Origin: Tragulus kanchil
Taxonomy: Eukaryota; Chordata; Mammalia; Artiodactyla; Tragulidae
Length of the DNA: 64,000 bases
Assembly (NCBI GenBank): GCA_022376925.1
Contig: JAIOJX010000028.1
Coordinates: forward strand, 66,987,001 to 67,051,000
Reading direction: 5' to 3'
Position 1 is the first letter of the stretch, and the number at the start of each line of letters is the position of its first letter. The notes beneath the pieces are model-generated. The model was not told the origin of the DNA. It searched no databases and saw nothing but the letters and a program-made list of their open reading frames with translations. A program made the position numbers and the translations under genes. Below are positions 13,866 through 25,429 of the stretch, in pieces.

Positions 13866-14425
13866 TACTATTTTATTTTTTTAAAACTTTTATTTTACTT
13901 CTAACTTTTACAGAGTTTTGATGTTTACAGATATGTATGTTCCCAGATTAGTCATATGTATATCCCCCCATCCCACCCCTCCAGATCATCATACACCACC
14001 GCTGAAGGATATGCTTTTCTCACAGAGCAATGACTATAGCTATTTTCTTCACATATGATAGTACAGGCCTTCATTCTGCTTCCTTTACGCCTCCCAGCCA
14101 CTGTTCATTCCCACAATGTCCATATGCCTGATGTCCATGTCTGTCTTTCTGCTGTTTCACTGCATGTGCCATACCATCCTACTAGATTCCATATATATGT
14201 GTTAGTATATTGTACTTGTCCTTCTCTTTCTGACTAACTTCACTTTTTATGATAGGTTCTAGATCCAGCCACTTCATTAGGACTGATTCTTCTGCATTTC
14301 TTTTTATAGCTGTGTAGTATTCCATTGTATATATGTACCAGAGCTTTTGTATCCATTTGTTCATCGATGGGCATCTAGGTTGCTTCCATGTTCTAGCTAT
14401 TGTATATAGAGTTGCAATGAACATG
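13866..14425 (-). mobile_element. L1 ORF2 C-terminal end and 3' part, truncated
   Basis: On the minus strand, 14424-14182 is an open frame of 80 codons. It contains words typical of ruminant L1 ORF2 near the C terminus (WIQKLWYIYTMEYYTAIKRN, then LEPIIKSEVSQKEKDKYNIL). The non-coding 3' part runs on to about 13866. No endonuclease or reverse transcriptase core is present, so this is a dead 5'-truncated copy. Confidence 0.85.
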
Positions 14426-15641
14426 ATGAACTTTAACAGAAACGAAGTATTAACCTACAGCTCTAACAATCACAGAACTCTTAAGGATATTCTAAGAAGA
14501 TTCATCTCTGTTAGAAGCTGCTTCTCTTTTAAGAGAAGAGATGCATGGTAAGGGCAGAAACCACCCAAGTTCAGGCTACAGGAGGTATCTGGAGGAAGAC
14601 ACGAGGAGCCTCATTCTTGGACCTTGGGGAACAAGTGAAGGGAAGCCTTGACAGGGAGGCATATCCTGAATCAACAGTGTATCTGCCTTTGAAGATAGAA
14701 AAGGCTTCGACTGAATGTGACAGGGAAAACTATTAACAAGTAAACCATTTACCAAAGAGTAAAACCTTGATTCATCCATTTGTAGTTTTATTGGTTAGAA
14801 TAACTTAAGATAACTTTTTTTACTAATTATGATTAAAAACAATATTATTGTTATTATTTAACAGAGAGTTAACATACTCAATTTCTGCTATAGATCAAAC
14901 ATTGTGTTTAAATCTCCACATGTAAAAGCTCATTTACTTATCACAATGACATTTGGATAGGTATACTATTCCACTTTTAAAGATTTCAAAATGGAAACTC
15001 AAAAAATATTATAGAAACTCACAGTCACATAGCTAGCAACCTGGAAAACAAACCTAGACCTGTGTTACCAAAGCCCATGTCATTCTATCCTATTATATCG
15101 TCTTAATTTATTATATTGTGTCACATCTCCTTCCCTCTGTGTGTCAGTCAGTGATCCTGCTTCTAAGTCAGTGTTTTTTCTACAACATCAACTGTCTCAG
15201 CTTCATTTTCTCCTCTCTCAGAAGCCTTTCGAGCTGTTACGATGTTAACAGAAGGATCCATGAAGACTAGGGCATACTACATACATACAAGTTCTATTTA
15301 TGCCCTGCCCAGCTTCTCAGAACATGTACACATATCCTCTGTACTGGTGGGGGGAGACCCTCATCTGGTTCCATGGAAGACCTTTCAAATGAGCTTAAGT
15401 GCTCCAAACTCCAGAATGAATTTGATGCAACTAGACAAGGCAACAGAATATACAAAGTGACCTCTCAATCCACTGAGATTATTCAGTTTTAAGGAGTTGA
15501 CTGGGTATAATTTAAGCCATAGAATAATGTTAAAGAAAAGAAGTAGGTCTTGGTTGTCCTTTCTGAAAATGGAAAATTAAATATGGCTTTGTCCCATTGA
15601 AGCTTTGTATCAGAGATTAAAGTTTAAGAAAAGACAACACA
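14426..15641. other. Intergenic stretch with a probable MIR at 14880-15090
   Basis: The 14880-15090 stretch has the order typical of a MIR core on the plus strand: 'catttacttatcacaatgac', then a 'ggtatactattccac' part, then 'cacatagctagcaacctgg'. The rest shows no recognisable gene or element. Confidence 0.4.
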
Positions 15642-15993
15642 GGGCTTGCCCTGGTGGTCCAGTGGGTAAGGACACCGCCTTGCAGTGCAAGGAGCGCCGG
15701 TTCGATCCCTGGCCTGGGATCATGTGCCGCGGAGCGGCTGGACCGATGTGTCCAATTACCCAGCCGGAACTCTGGAGCGCATGCGCCCAGAGCCGGTGCT
15801 CTGCGACAACAGATGCCACCACGATGGGAGGCCCACAGGAGCCAAAGAACAAAGATGGATGAAACTAGACAAATGAAAGACCAGTGGAAGTGGCCCGCCC
15901 AGCCCCCTCCTTCCCCCCCCACACACCAAAATAAATAAATAAATGTTTTTTTTAAAAAAAAAGGGAAATCCACGTTTAAAAAAAAAAAAAAAA
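15642..15993 (+). mobile_element. Young tRNA-derived SINE with target-site duplication
   Basis: Full-length copy. The A box lies in 'ggtggtccagtgg', the B box is 'ggttcgatccc', then a 'ctggagcgcatgcgcccaga' body block, then an AAATAAAT-type tail. The flanks 'aagaaaagacaacaca' (15626-15641) and 'aagaaaagacaatacaa' (15994-16010) are a target-site duplication. The long frames read on both strands here are only the SINE read through and are not genes. Confidence 0.92.
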
Positions 15994-16010
15994 AAGAAAA
16001 GACAATACAA

Positions 16011-16445
16011 TGAAAAAAATTACCACCTTATGGAAAATCAGAAAAAGATGTATACTTTAAGCTGAATTAAGATATATAAATTAATGAAAATGATATAAAA
16101 TTATAATTTGAGTGACGTTATTTTATTACTATATTTCAGTGGGTTAATTTGAACCACATTTATAGATCTCTAAATACCATGCACCTGTCTTTGACTTCAC
16201 ATTTGTGATTTTGTTAAATAAGTAAAACCTAATCCAGTACAGTATGCCTGAAATAAATCTTTGACTATGATTCGGGCACTTTGTTTGATTTTCAGGATAC
16301 TGATATGAGGAATCCATGGGTCTTGTTCTCAAGGAGGAAGCTTACAGCCTTACTATAAAATAATTTAAAGTACTTGTTCATTTAATGTAATTAGAGAGAG
16401 ATAAATGGAAGAAGAGAAACATTATCTTAGGAATTGGGAGTCACA
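16011..16445. other. Intergenic stretch
   Basis: AT-rich sequence with no recognisable gene or repeat. Confidence 0.5.
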
Positions 16446-16657
16446 AAGTGAAAATGTGAAAGTCACTCAGTTGTGTCCAATCCTTTGCCCCACGGACTGT
16501 AGCCCGCCAGGCTCCTCTGTCCATGAAAATCTCCAAGCAAGAATACTGGAGTGGGTTGCCATTCCTCTCTCCAGAAAACCTTTCCAACCTAGGGACCAAA
16601 TCTGGGTCTTCCACATTGTGGACAGATTCTTTACAATCTAAGCCACCAGGGAAGCCC
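16446..16657 (-). mobile_element. Bov-tA SINE
   Basis: The plus strand reads 'gtcactcagttgtgtccaat', then 'caagaatactggagtgggtt', then ends in 'taagccaccagggaagcccc'. That is the reverse complement of the Bov-tA tRNA head joined to a BovA body. This is a ruminant-specific composite SINE. Confidence 0.9.
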
Positions 16658-17761
16658 CATGGAGAGGGGAAAAAAAGGTACCATTTCTTCTTTAATGTTA
16701 CACATTATTCAGTAGGGTATATGGGTATTTGTAAATAATGATTACAAATAGGAAGGATATGAAGGAGAAAAACATGGTGCTATGAAGTATATAATAGGGG
16801 AAGCTGACCTATGATGATTAAGCTAGGACTCGATAGAAGAGTCACGGTGAGCTAAATAAAGTGAAAGGAGGAGGCTGGGGGAATAACATGGGCGAAGGTC
16901 CTGTGATAACCCCTTGAGACATCATTTGAGTAAGGTCCAGAGTGACTAGAGAGCAAAGAATGAGAGCATGACAAATGTGAAATTTGTGTAGTAATACAGG
17001 CTGGACTGTCCAAGGACACAGAATGCCATGTTGATGGCACTGATCTTCATCTAGGAGCCATGGAAGTCACTCAAGAGATTTCAACCAGAGAGTGGTCACT
17101 GAGAAGAACAAACAAAAGGAGCAGGCATGTAGGTAATGAATAACAAGAGATCAAATGACTGTAGCAGAATAAGACCAAAGTGAGGATGCCCAGAGTAGTA
17201 GTGTTGAAGATGGACAGCAACAGACACTTCTGAGAAATGTTTAGGAGCTCAAATCAACAAAAAGATACAAAGGCATAAAAATATCCAGTCAGAATAGAGA
17301 GTCATTCTTTCTAGAGTAAAACAGAAGGTCTTCACGGAAATAGCATTAGGTGTGGACTTGAACAGTGAATAGAAGTTTGATAGGGGTAAGTGAGAGGATG
17401 ATAGTTTATGCAGAGAAAATGGCATGATCAAATCAGTAAGAGTTTAAAATGAAGCTTCTTGAGAGTAAAAACTCTTTAGGGTGCTTTTCTTGCCCCGTTT
17501 GGGCCTCAGCAATTATGTTCATCATACACAAGTTGTCCAGTCAATGAGTCTGTTCAGAAAATAAGGGCATCCAGAGCAGCTGAACTGTGGCGAGCATAGA
17601 GGAAACTCAAGGTGAGGATGACAATGAAACATAGGTGAGAGGAATGAATCTGGGCTTCCTCCTCTAGAAAGCAGACAACCACAGACAGGTTTAAGGCATC
17701 AAGGTAACTTGATGGACCTTCATTTTAAAAATGTAAATAATAACAAAAAAGGATAAATCTG
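16658..17761. other. Intergenic stretch
   Basis: About 1.1 kb of moderately AT-rich, purine-biased sequence. No exon, RNA gene or repeat family was recognised. Confidence 0.5.
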
Positions 17762-18054
17762 GGGCTTCCCTGGTGGTCCAGTGGGTAAGGACACCGCCTT
17801 ACAGTGCAAGGGGTGCCGGTTCGATCCCTCGCCTGGGAAGATTCCACGTGCCGCGGAGCGGCTGGACGGATGTGTCCAATTACCGAGCCGGAGCTCTGGA
17901 GCGCATGCGCCCAGAGCCGGTGCTCTGCGACAACAGAGGCCGCTGCGATGGGAGGCCCACACGGGCCAAAGAACAAAGATGGATGAAAATAGATACATGA
18001 AAGACCAATAGAAGTGGCCCACCCACCCCCTCCCTCCCCAACCCCTCTCCCCCC
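17762..18054 (+). mobile_element. Young tRNA-derived SINE with target-site duplication
   Basis: Same subfamily as the element at 15642, with intact A and B boxes and the body block 'ctctggagcgcatgcgccca'. It is flanked by 'acaaaaaaggataaat' (ending 17759) and 'acaaaaaaggatgaat' (18055-18070), a target-site duplication with one difference. Open frames on both strands are SINE read-through. Confidence 0.92.
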
Positions 18055-18573
18055 ACAAAAAAGGATGAATCAAATACAAAATTAGACAGTTGAGGCAAAA
18101 AGACATCTATGAGGCAAAGGCATAACCAAGGTGAGCCTATGGCAGGAGCATGGCAGAGGTAATTGAGAAGAGGTAACAAATCCCCAAATAGGTTAGTGGT
18201 AAAACTGACAAGACTCGGTAACCAAAGTAATAAAGTATGAGGTGAGGAGGGGAGAAAAAAGTATGAGGTCACAGATGAATGAAGTTTGTAGAGAAAATGC
18301 CTACATAAAGGATAATGCTTTTATTTAAAATGAAAGAGTGAACAAGAAAAACAGACTCGTAGGAATTTTTGAAAGTGTGATTTTAGGCTCTATTTCATTT
18401 TGCAATGCCAGGTATGTATTCAGAACATGCTAAAGATAAGGAATGAAAGTTCAGTATAAGTTTGGGACTGAGATAAATCTATGGAAGCCATCTTCCAAAA
18501 ATTTGAACGCTCCAAATGGAATATGCACAAAATGAGTAAACTCAGAAGTGCAGCAATTTACTGTAAATCACAG
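18055..18573. other. Intergenic stretch
   Basis: Nothing recognised beyond the SINE target-site flank at its left edge. Confidence 0.5.
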
Positions 18574-18660
18574 AGACAGGCTACTCCGATGGCTCAGGTG
18601 GTCTGCAATGCAGGAGACCCAGGTGGCAAAGAGTCAGACATGACTGAGTAACATGGGAGA
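18574..18660 (+). mobile_element. Truncated Bov-tA fragment
   Basis: A short 'ctccgatggctcaggtggtc' head is joined to 'ggcaaagagtcagacatgac', the BovA body in sense orientation. The middle is missing. It is followed by a T homopolymer. Confidence 0.65.
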
Positions 18661-18857
18661 AAAAGGGGTTTTTTTTTTTTTTTTTTCTTATATCATCCAT
18701 TTAACTCTATGGCAAAGAATTTCAAGCACTTGCCATGAAAAAAGTTAAAAATTAACTTCACAGTAAGTACTTCTTGCTGAAAGAACTCAGTTTCTAAAAA
18801 AAAAAACAAAAATTAAGTAAATGATTCAAACTCTTAGAAGAGAACACAAGCAGAGCA

Positions 18858-19560
18858 ATCTCTGACATAAATCACAGCAAGATCTTTTTTGACTCACCTC
18901 CTAGAGTAATGAGAATAAAAACAAAAATAAGCAAATGGAACCTAATTAAACTTAAAAGTTTTTGCACAGCAAAGGAAACCATAAACAAGACAGAAAGACA
19001 ATCTTCAGAATGGGAGAAAATATTTGCAAACGAAGCAACTGACAAAGGACCTAATCTCCAAAATATACAAGCAGGTCATGGTGTTCAGTATCACAAAAAC
19101 AAACAATCCGATCAAAAAATAGGTGGAAGACCTAAATAGACACTTCTCCAAAGAAGATATACAGATGGCCAACAAACACACGAAGAGGTGTTCAACATCA
19201 CTAATTATGAGAAAAAATACAAATCAAAACTGTGAGATACCAAGTCTTGTGACTTCACACAAGTCAGAATGGACATCATCACAAAATCTACAAACAATAA
19301 ATGCTGGAGAGGGTATGCAGAAAAGAGAACTTATCTCTTACACCATTGGTGAGAATGTACATTGGTATGGCCTTTATGGAGAACAGTATGAAGGTTCCTT
19401 AGAAAAACTAAGAACGAACTTCCATGTGACCCAGCAATTCCGCTACTGGACATATATCCAGAGAAAACCATAATTCAAAAAGATACAAGCAACCCAGTGT
19501 TCATTGCAGCACGATTTATACTAGCCAGGACATGGAAAGAGCCTGAAATATCAAGAAGGA
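18858..19560 (+). mobile_element. Old L1 3' part, plus strand
   Basis: Motifs typical of L1 near the end of ORF2 follow in order: 'aaacttaaaagtttttgcac', 'gggagaaaatatttgcaaac', 'cacttctccaaagaagatat' and 'catatatccagagaaaacca', ending in an A run at 19562-19580. Frames are broken by stops. The last approximately 110 bases are repeated from 20513 as part of duplicated block 5. Confidence 0.85.
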
Positions 19561-21576
19561 TAAAAAAAAAAAAAAAAAAAACTATTAAGGAGAGAAAAAT
19601 CTGAGGCAAATAAAAACGTATCATATGGCAAGTTAACTAGAAGTTTTGCATAGGAGTGATTAATATTAATTTGTGGATTTTTTACCTGGTACTTTGAAGG
19701 GGTTCAAAATAAGACTCCCCAAGAATGTGTCCCAAAACTTTTGCATGAGGATTATTTTCAGGTAAAGCATTGAGACCCTACAAATTGAAGATAAACTTCC
19801 CCCCACTTTAATTATGTAGAGAACTTAAACTGCCCCTTCCCTAAACAAGAGTTAAACCAGATGTAAATTCTACCCAAGTGGTCCATATATACATCAGGGC
19901 AAGCATCTAATTATCCAACATTTGCTCTTCCCCTTATTGCCCTATGAATAACCCACTTGGCCTTGAAAGTTTCAGGCACTATCCCATTTCTTATCTCAGG
20001 ATGGCATATCGTCTTCACTTAACTTTTCTGTCTTTGAACCCCTTATATTGTAGGCTCTCTGCTCCATGCCCATGGATGCAAGATTCCCATACATACAAAA
20101 TTAAATTTTATTTTCCTGTTATTATTTATTATATCAATTTAATTCTTAGACTAGCCAGAAAAAAAATTAGAAGGGTAGAGAAGACTTTTTTTTTTTCCTC
20201 GCCCACAACATCAATAAGTCTGCCACACCTACACATTCCTTGTACCGATTATGTTCAGGAAAATTTGGAGAAAGTAGTGCATCTTCTACAGCTGGATTGA
20301 CACTGTCCTCACAGCTATGGATGGTACTAGAAGGCTAGTGTAATAGTCTATAAAATGAACTACACCAGAAGCAGTAGGAACTAAAAAGTAAGAAGGAACT
20401 AAGGAAAGCTCAGGCATCCTCCCCTCTACCCAGACACACCATATCCGAAGGTTCTAGAGAGACAGAGGGATGAGGTTCAAGCAAATCAATAATAATTCTC
20501 CCAGACTACCTTGACATATATCCAGAGAAAACCATAATTCAAAAAGATACAAGCAACCCAGTGTTCATTGCAGCACGATTTATACTAGCCAGGACATGGA
20601 AAGAGCCTGAAATATCAAGAAGGATAAAAAAAAAAAAAAAAAAACTATTAAGGAGAGAAAAATCTGAGGCAAATAAAAACGTATCATATGGCAAGTTAAC
20701 TAGAAGTTTTGCATAGGAGTGATTAATATTAATTTGTGGATTTTTTACCTGGTACTTTGAAGGGGTTCAAAATAAGACTCCCCAAGAATGTGTCCCAAAA
20801 CTTTTGCATGAGGATTATTTTCAGGTAAAGCATTGAGACCCTACAAATTGAAGATAAACTTCCCCCCACTTTAATTATGTAGAGAACTTAAACTGCCCCT
20901 TCCCTAAACAAGAGTTAAACCAGATGTAAATTCTACCCAAGTGGTCCATATATACATCAGGGCAAGCATCTAATTATCCAACATTTGCTCTTCCCCTTAT
21001 TGCCCTATGAATAACCCACTTGGCCTTGAAAGTTTCAGGCACTATCCCATTTCTTATCTCAGGATGGCATATCGTCTTCACTTAACTTTTCTGTCTTTGA
21101 ACCCCTTATATTGTAGGCTCTCTGCTCCATGCCCATGGATGCAAGATTCCCATACATACAAAATTAAATTTTATTTTCCTGTTATTATTTATTATATCAA
21201 TTTAATTCTTAGACTAGCCAGAAAAAAAATTAGAAGGGTAGAGAAGACTTTTTTTTTTTCCTCGCCCACAACATCAATAAGTCTGCCACACCTACACATT
21301 CCTTGTACCGATTATGTTCAGGAAAATTTGGAGAAAGTAGTGCATCTTCTACAGCTGGATTGACACTGTCCTCACAGCTATGGATGGTACTAGAAGGCTA
21401 GTGTAATAGTCTATAAAATGAACTACACCAGAAGCAGTAGGAACTAAAAAGTAAGAAGGAACTAAGGAAAGCTCAGGCATCCTCCCCTCTACCCAGACAC
21501 ACCATATCCGAAGGTTCTAGAGAGACAGAGAGGGATGAGGTTCAAGCAAATCAATAATAATTCTCCCAGACTACCT
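19449..21576. repeat. Tandem duplicated block 5 (1.06 kb x2)
   Basis: Copy A 19449-20511 is repeated as copy B 20513-21576 at offset 1063-1064. The differences are a poly-A length change and 'gacagagggatg' against 'gacagagagggatg'. The join is almost seamless. A 118-codon frame (19944-20300 and 21007-21363) is present twice for this reason alone and has no recognisable protein content. Confidence 0.94.
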
Positions 21577-23483
21577 CATTTGACATCTTAGTTATATCTT
21601 TTATAAATTAATCAATGGTGGATATAATATTGATTAGAATATACATAAAGATACCTGAACTGTGGCTTCCCTGGTAGCTCAGTGGTAAAAAGTTTGCTTG
21701 CCAATGCAGGAGACATGGGTTGGATGCCTGATCCAGGAAGATCCCACATGCTGCGGAGCAGCTAAGCCTGTGAGCCACAGCCATTGAGCCTGTGCTCTGG
21801 AGCCTCATAGCTGCAACTATTGAGCCCATGTGCTGCCAATTTCTGAAGCCCGTGTGCCCTAGAGCCCAAGTTCCACATGAGAAGTCACTACAACAAAAAA
21901 ACCTGCTAACCTCTACTAGAGAGTAGCCCCCAGCTCCCTGCAACTAGAGAAGAGCCTGAGGCAGCAGTGAAAAACATTCTAGAATAGCCAAAAATAAATA
22001 AATTCATTAAATTAAAAAAAAAAAAAAAACTAATTAAGGCAGAACTCAGAACTTCAGAGTAATTTTGTGCTTAGAGGGTGAAAAACTTCAGATTATGCTT
22101 CTAGAACCCCCCAAAGACACATCACTCTCATATGCTGTCAGGGCTGCTTTTCTAGTTTGCAAAGCAACTAAAATAGAAGAGAAACAAGAAATTATGTAAT
22201 GGGAAATTACGACATCAACCATGAACAATGATATTTGGAAAAATACACTTTTAAAGGATGACTTCACCAGAATTTCTCCCCATTTTTGTCTTTAGAGAAG
22301 CTGGAAAAGAATCCTGAAAGAGACATGACACAAGACACAAAACCTAAGAGCGTTTGAAGCTAGGAAGACTTTTTTCCTGCCACAACATCAATAAGTCTGC
22401 CACACCTACACATTCCTTGTACCGATTATGTTCAGGAAAATTTGGAGAAAGTAGTGCATCTTCTACAGCTGGATTGACACTGTCCTCACAGCTATGGATG
22501 GTACTAGAAGGCTAGTGTAATAGTCTATAAAATGAACTACACCAGAAGCAGTAGGAACTAAAAAGTAAGAAGGAACTAAGGAAAGCTCAGGCATCCTCCC
22601 CTCTACCCAGACACACCATATCCGAAGGTTCTAGAGAGACAGAGAGGGATGAGGTTCAAGCAAATCAATAATAATTCTCCCAGACTACCTCATTTGACAT
22701 CTTAGTTATATCTTTTATAAATTAATCAATGGTGGATATAATATTGATTAGAATATACATAAAGATACCTGAACTGTGGCTTCCCTGGTAGCTCAGTGGT
22801 AAAAAGTTTGCTTGCCAATGCAGGAGACATGGGTTGGATGCCTGATCCAGGAAGATCCCACATGCTGCGGAGCAGCTAAGCCTGTGAGCCACAGCCATTG
22901 AGCCTGTGCTCTGGAGCCTCATAGCTGCAACTATTGAGCCCATGTGCTGCCAATTTCTGAAGCCCGTGTGCCCTAGAGCCCAAGTTCCACATGAGAAGTC
23001 ACTACAACAAAAAAACCTGCTAACCTCTACTAGAGAGTAGCCCCCAGCTCCCTGCAACTAGAGAAGAGCCTGAGGCAGCAGTGAAAAACATTCTAGAATA
23101 GCCAAAAATAAATAAATTCATTAAATTAAAAAAAAAAAAAAAACTAATTAAGGCAGAACTCAGAACTTCAGAGTAATTTTGTGCTTAGAGGGTGAAAAAC
23201 TTCAGATTATGCTTCTAGAACCCCCCAAAGACACATCACTCTCATATGCTGTCAGGGCTGCTTTTCTAGTTTGCAAAGCAACTAAAATAGAAGAGAAACA
23301 AGAAATTATGTAATGGGAAATTACGACATCAACCATGAACAATGATATTTGGAAAAATACACTTTTAAAGGATGACTTCACCAGAATTTCTCCCCATTTT
23401 TTGTCTTTAGAGAAGCTGGAAAAGAATCCTGAAAGAGACATGACACAAGACACAAAACCTAAGAGCGTTTCCGATTAGCTAGG
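21244..23483. repeat. Tandem duplicated block 6 (1.11 kb x2)
   Basis: Copy A 21244-22355 is repeated as copy B from about 22370 to 23470, at offset 1114-1115. After 22355 the end of A becomes a garbled form of what follows B ('gaagctaggaag' against 'ccgattagctaggaag'). A complete SINE with its tail is copied. Part of copy A lies inside copy B of block 5, so 'cacaacatcaataagtctgc' occurs three times. Confidence 0.93.
21662..22029 (+). mobile_element. tRNA-derived SINE (CHR-1-like) (copied at 22776-23143)
   Basis: It opens with 'tggcttccctggtagctcag', continues through a tRNA-like head and 'gagcc' rich body, and ends in 'aataaataaattcattaaat' and a long A run. It is the best-preserved member here of the family seen at 2327. 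The second copy is shifted by 1114 and includes identical flanks, so it is not an independent insertion. Confidence 0.85.
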
Positions 23484-25429
23484 AAGTCCTGGTCAAAAGG
23501 GTCAAATTTGATTAAAACATATTTGAGAATTATAATTAAGACCTTCAGTTTGGCGAACAAGAGGTCAATAGTGACTTGTATGAGAGCAGTTTTAGTGAAA
23601 CAGCTGAGCTGGGTGGTGAGTTAACTTGCAAACATAAGATTTTTTTTAAATGAACAAGATCACTCTCTTAAAAAGTTTAGCAGTGATGCAGGGAAAGAGG
23701 AAAACAGGTAGCAGCCAAGAGATAAGAACTGACTAAAGACCTTTTTCAGAATTGAGAAATCATGAAGAAGTTTTTAGATGAAGAAAAATAGAAGAAAAGT
23801 ACTGATTAAGAATGCAAGGAATGCAATATTTGGTGGTACAGCATACCCACAATGCAGAAGAAATAGGACAGGAGTACATTGGACACAATAAATTGTGGGC
23901 AAGAGAAACTGCTTTTCCTCTGCGCGGGGTAGGAAGGGAGGAAGGAGGGTGGAGAGCTAGGCAGGCTAAGAAACACCATGCGCTCTCTTCTCAGGGAATT
24001 TAGGCTTTAGCTAAACCTGAGCAGGCACACACACAAGCCAGTGAGGGCTGAAGGAGCAGGGTTGAGTTCAGGCATGAAGAGATAAAAGGTATTTTTTTGT
24101 TGTTTTTTAATTTATGGGGAAAAGGGGTAAACTGGAGAGAATTCTCATGAAAGGATTTGTGAATATTTTGTGGATGCACTAAATGCCATTGAATGACATT
24201 AAAGTAGCTAATTAAGTTACATGAATTTTACTTCAATTCTTAAAAAAAAGTACTGAGCAAAAGTGAGAGCCTGGAAAGCAGGCCATCAAGGTTAGTATGA
24301 AACAGTAAAAAATGAAGCTTAGAGGGTGAAAACTTCAATTAGTTAGAACCCAAGACAATCACTCTCATATGCTGTCAGGGCTGCTTTTATAGTTTGCAAA
24401 GCAACTAAAATAGAAGAGAAACAAGAAATTATGTAATGGGAAATTACGACATCAACCATGAACAATGATATTTGGAAAAATACACTTTTAAAGGATGACT
24501 TCACCAGAATTTCTCCCCATTTTTGTCTTTAGAGAAGCTGGAAAAGAATCCTGAAAGAGACATGACACAAGACACAAAACCTAAGAGCGTTTCCGATTAG
24601 CTAGGAAGTCCTGGTCAAAAGGGTCAAATTTGATTAAAACATATTTGAGAATTATAATTAAGACCTTCAGTTTGGCGAACAAGAGGTCAATAGTGACTTG
24701 TATGAGAGCAGTTTTAGTGAAACAGCTGAGCTGGGTGGTGAGTTAAATTGCAAACATAAGATTTTTTTTAAATGAACAAGATCACTCTCTTAAAAAGTTT
24801 AGCAGTGATGCAGGGAAAGAGGAAAACAGGTAGCAGCCAAGAGATAAGAACTGACTAAAGACCTTTTTCAGAATTGAGAAATCATGAAGAAGTTTTTAGA
24901 TGAAGAAAAATAGAAGAAAAGTACTGATTAAGAATGCAAGGAATGCAATATTTGGTGGTACAGCATACCCACAATGCAGAAGAAATAGGACAGGAGTACA
25001 TTGGACACAATAAATTGTGGGCAAGAGAAACTGCTTTTCCTCTGCGCGGGGTAGGAAGGGAGGAAGGAGGGTGGAGAGCTAGGCAGGCTAAGAAACACCA
25101 TGCGCTCTCTTCTCAGGGAATTTAGGCTTTAGCTAAACCTGAGCAGGCACACACACAAGCCAGTGAGGGCTGAAGGAGCAGGGTTGAGTTCAGGCATGAA
25201 GAGATAAAAGGTATTTTTTTGTTGTTTTTTAATTTATGGGGAAAAGGGGTAAACTGGAGAGAATTCTCATGAAAGGATTTGTGAATATTTTGTGGATGCA
25301 CTAAATGCCATTGAATGACATTAAAGTAGCTAATTAAGTTACATGAATTTTACTTCAATTCTTAAAAAAAAGTACTGAGCAAAAGTGAGAGCCTGGAAAG
25401 CAGGCCATCAAGGTTAGTATGAAACAGTA
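23183..25429. repeat. Tandem duplicated block 7 (1.12 kb x2)
   Basis: Copy A 23183-24307 is repeated as copy B 24316-25429 at offset about 1122. The first 45 bases of copy B are visibly degraded relative to A, with dropped bases around 24320-24360. Beyond that the copies are nearly identical. This edge noise looks like an unpolished contig end. Confidence 0.93.

Noticed and set aside
14182..14424. Independent small protein on the minus strand
   Set aside because: It is the C-terminal piece of L1 ORF2 in a truncated element.
18858..19560. Frames of 76 and 116 codons as a gene
   Set aside because: They are old L1 sequence in two frames with stops between them.
19944..21363. 118-codon plus-strand frame repeated at +1063
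   Set aside because: Copied with block 5. No family resemblance, and poly-T and A/T-rich sequence lies inside the frame.
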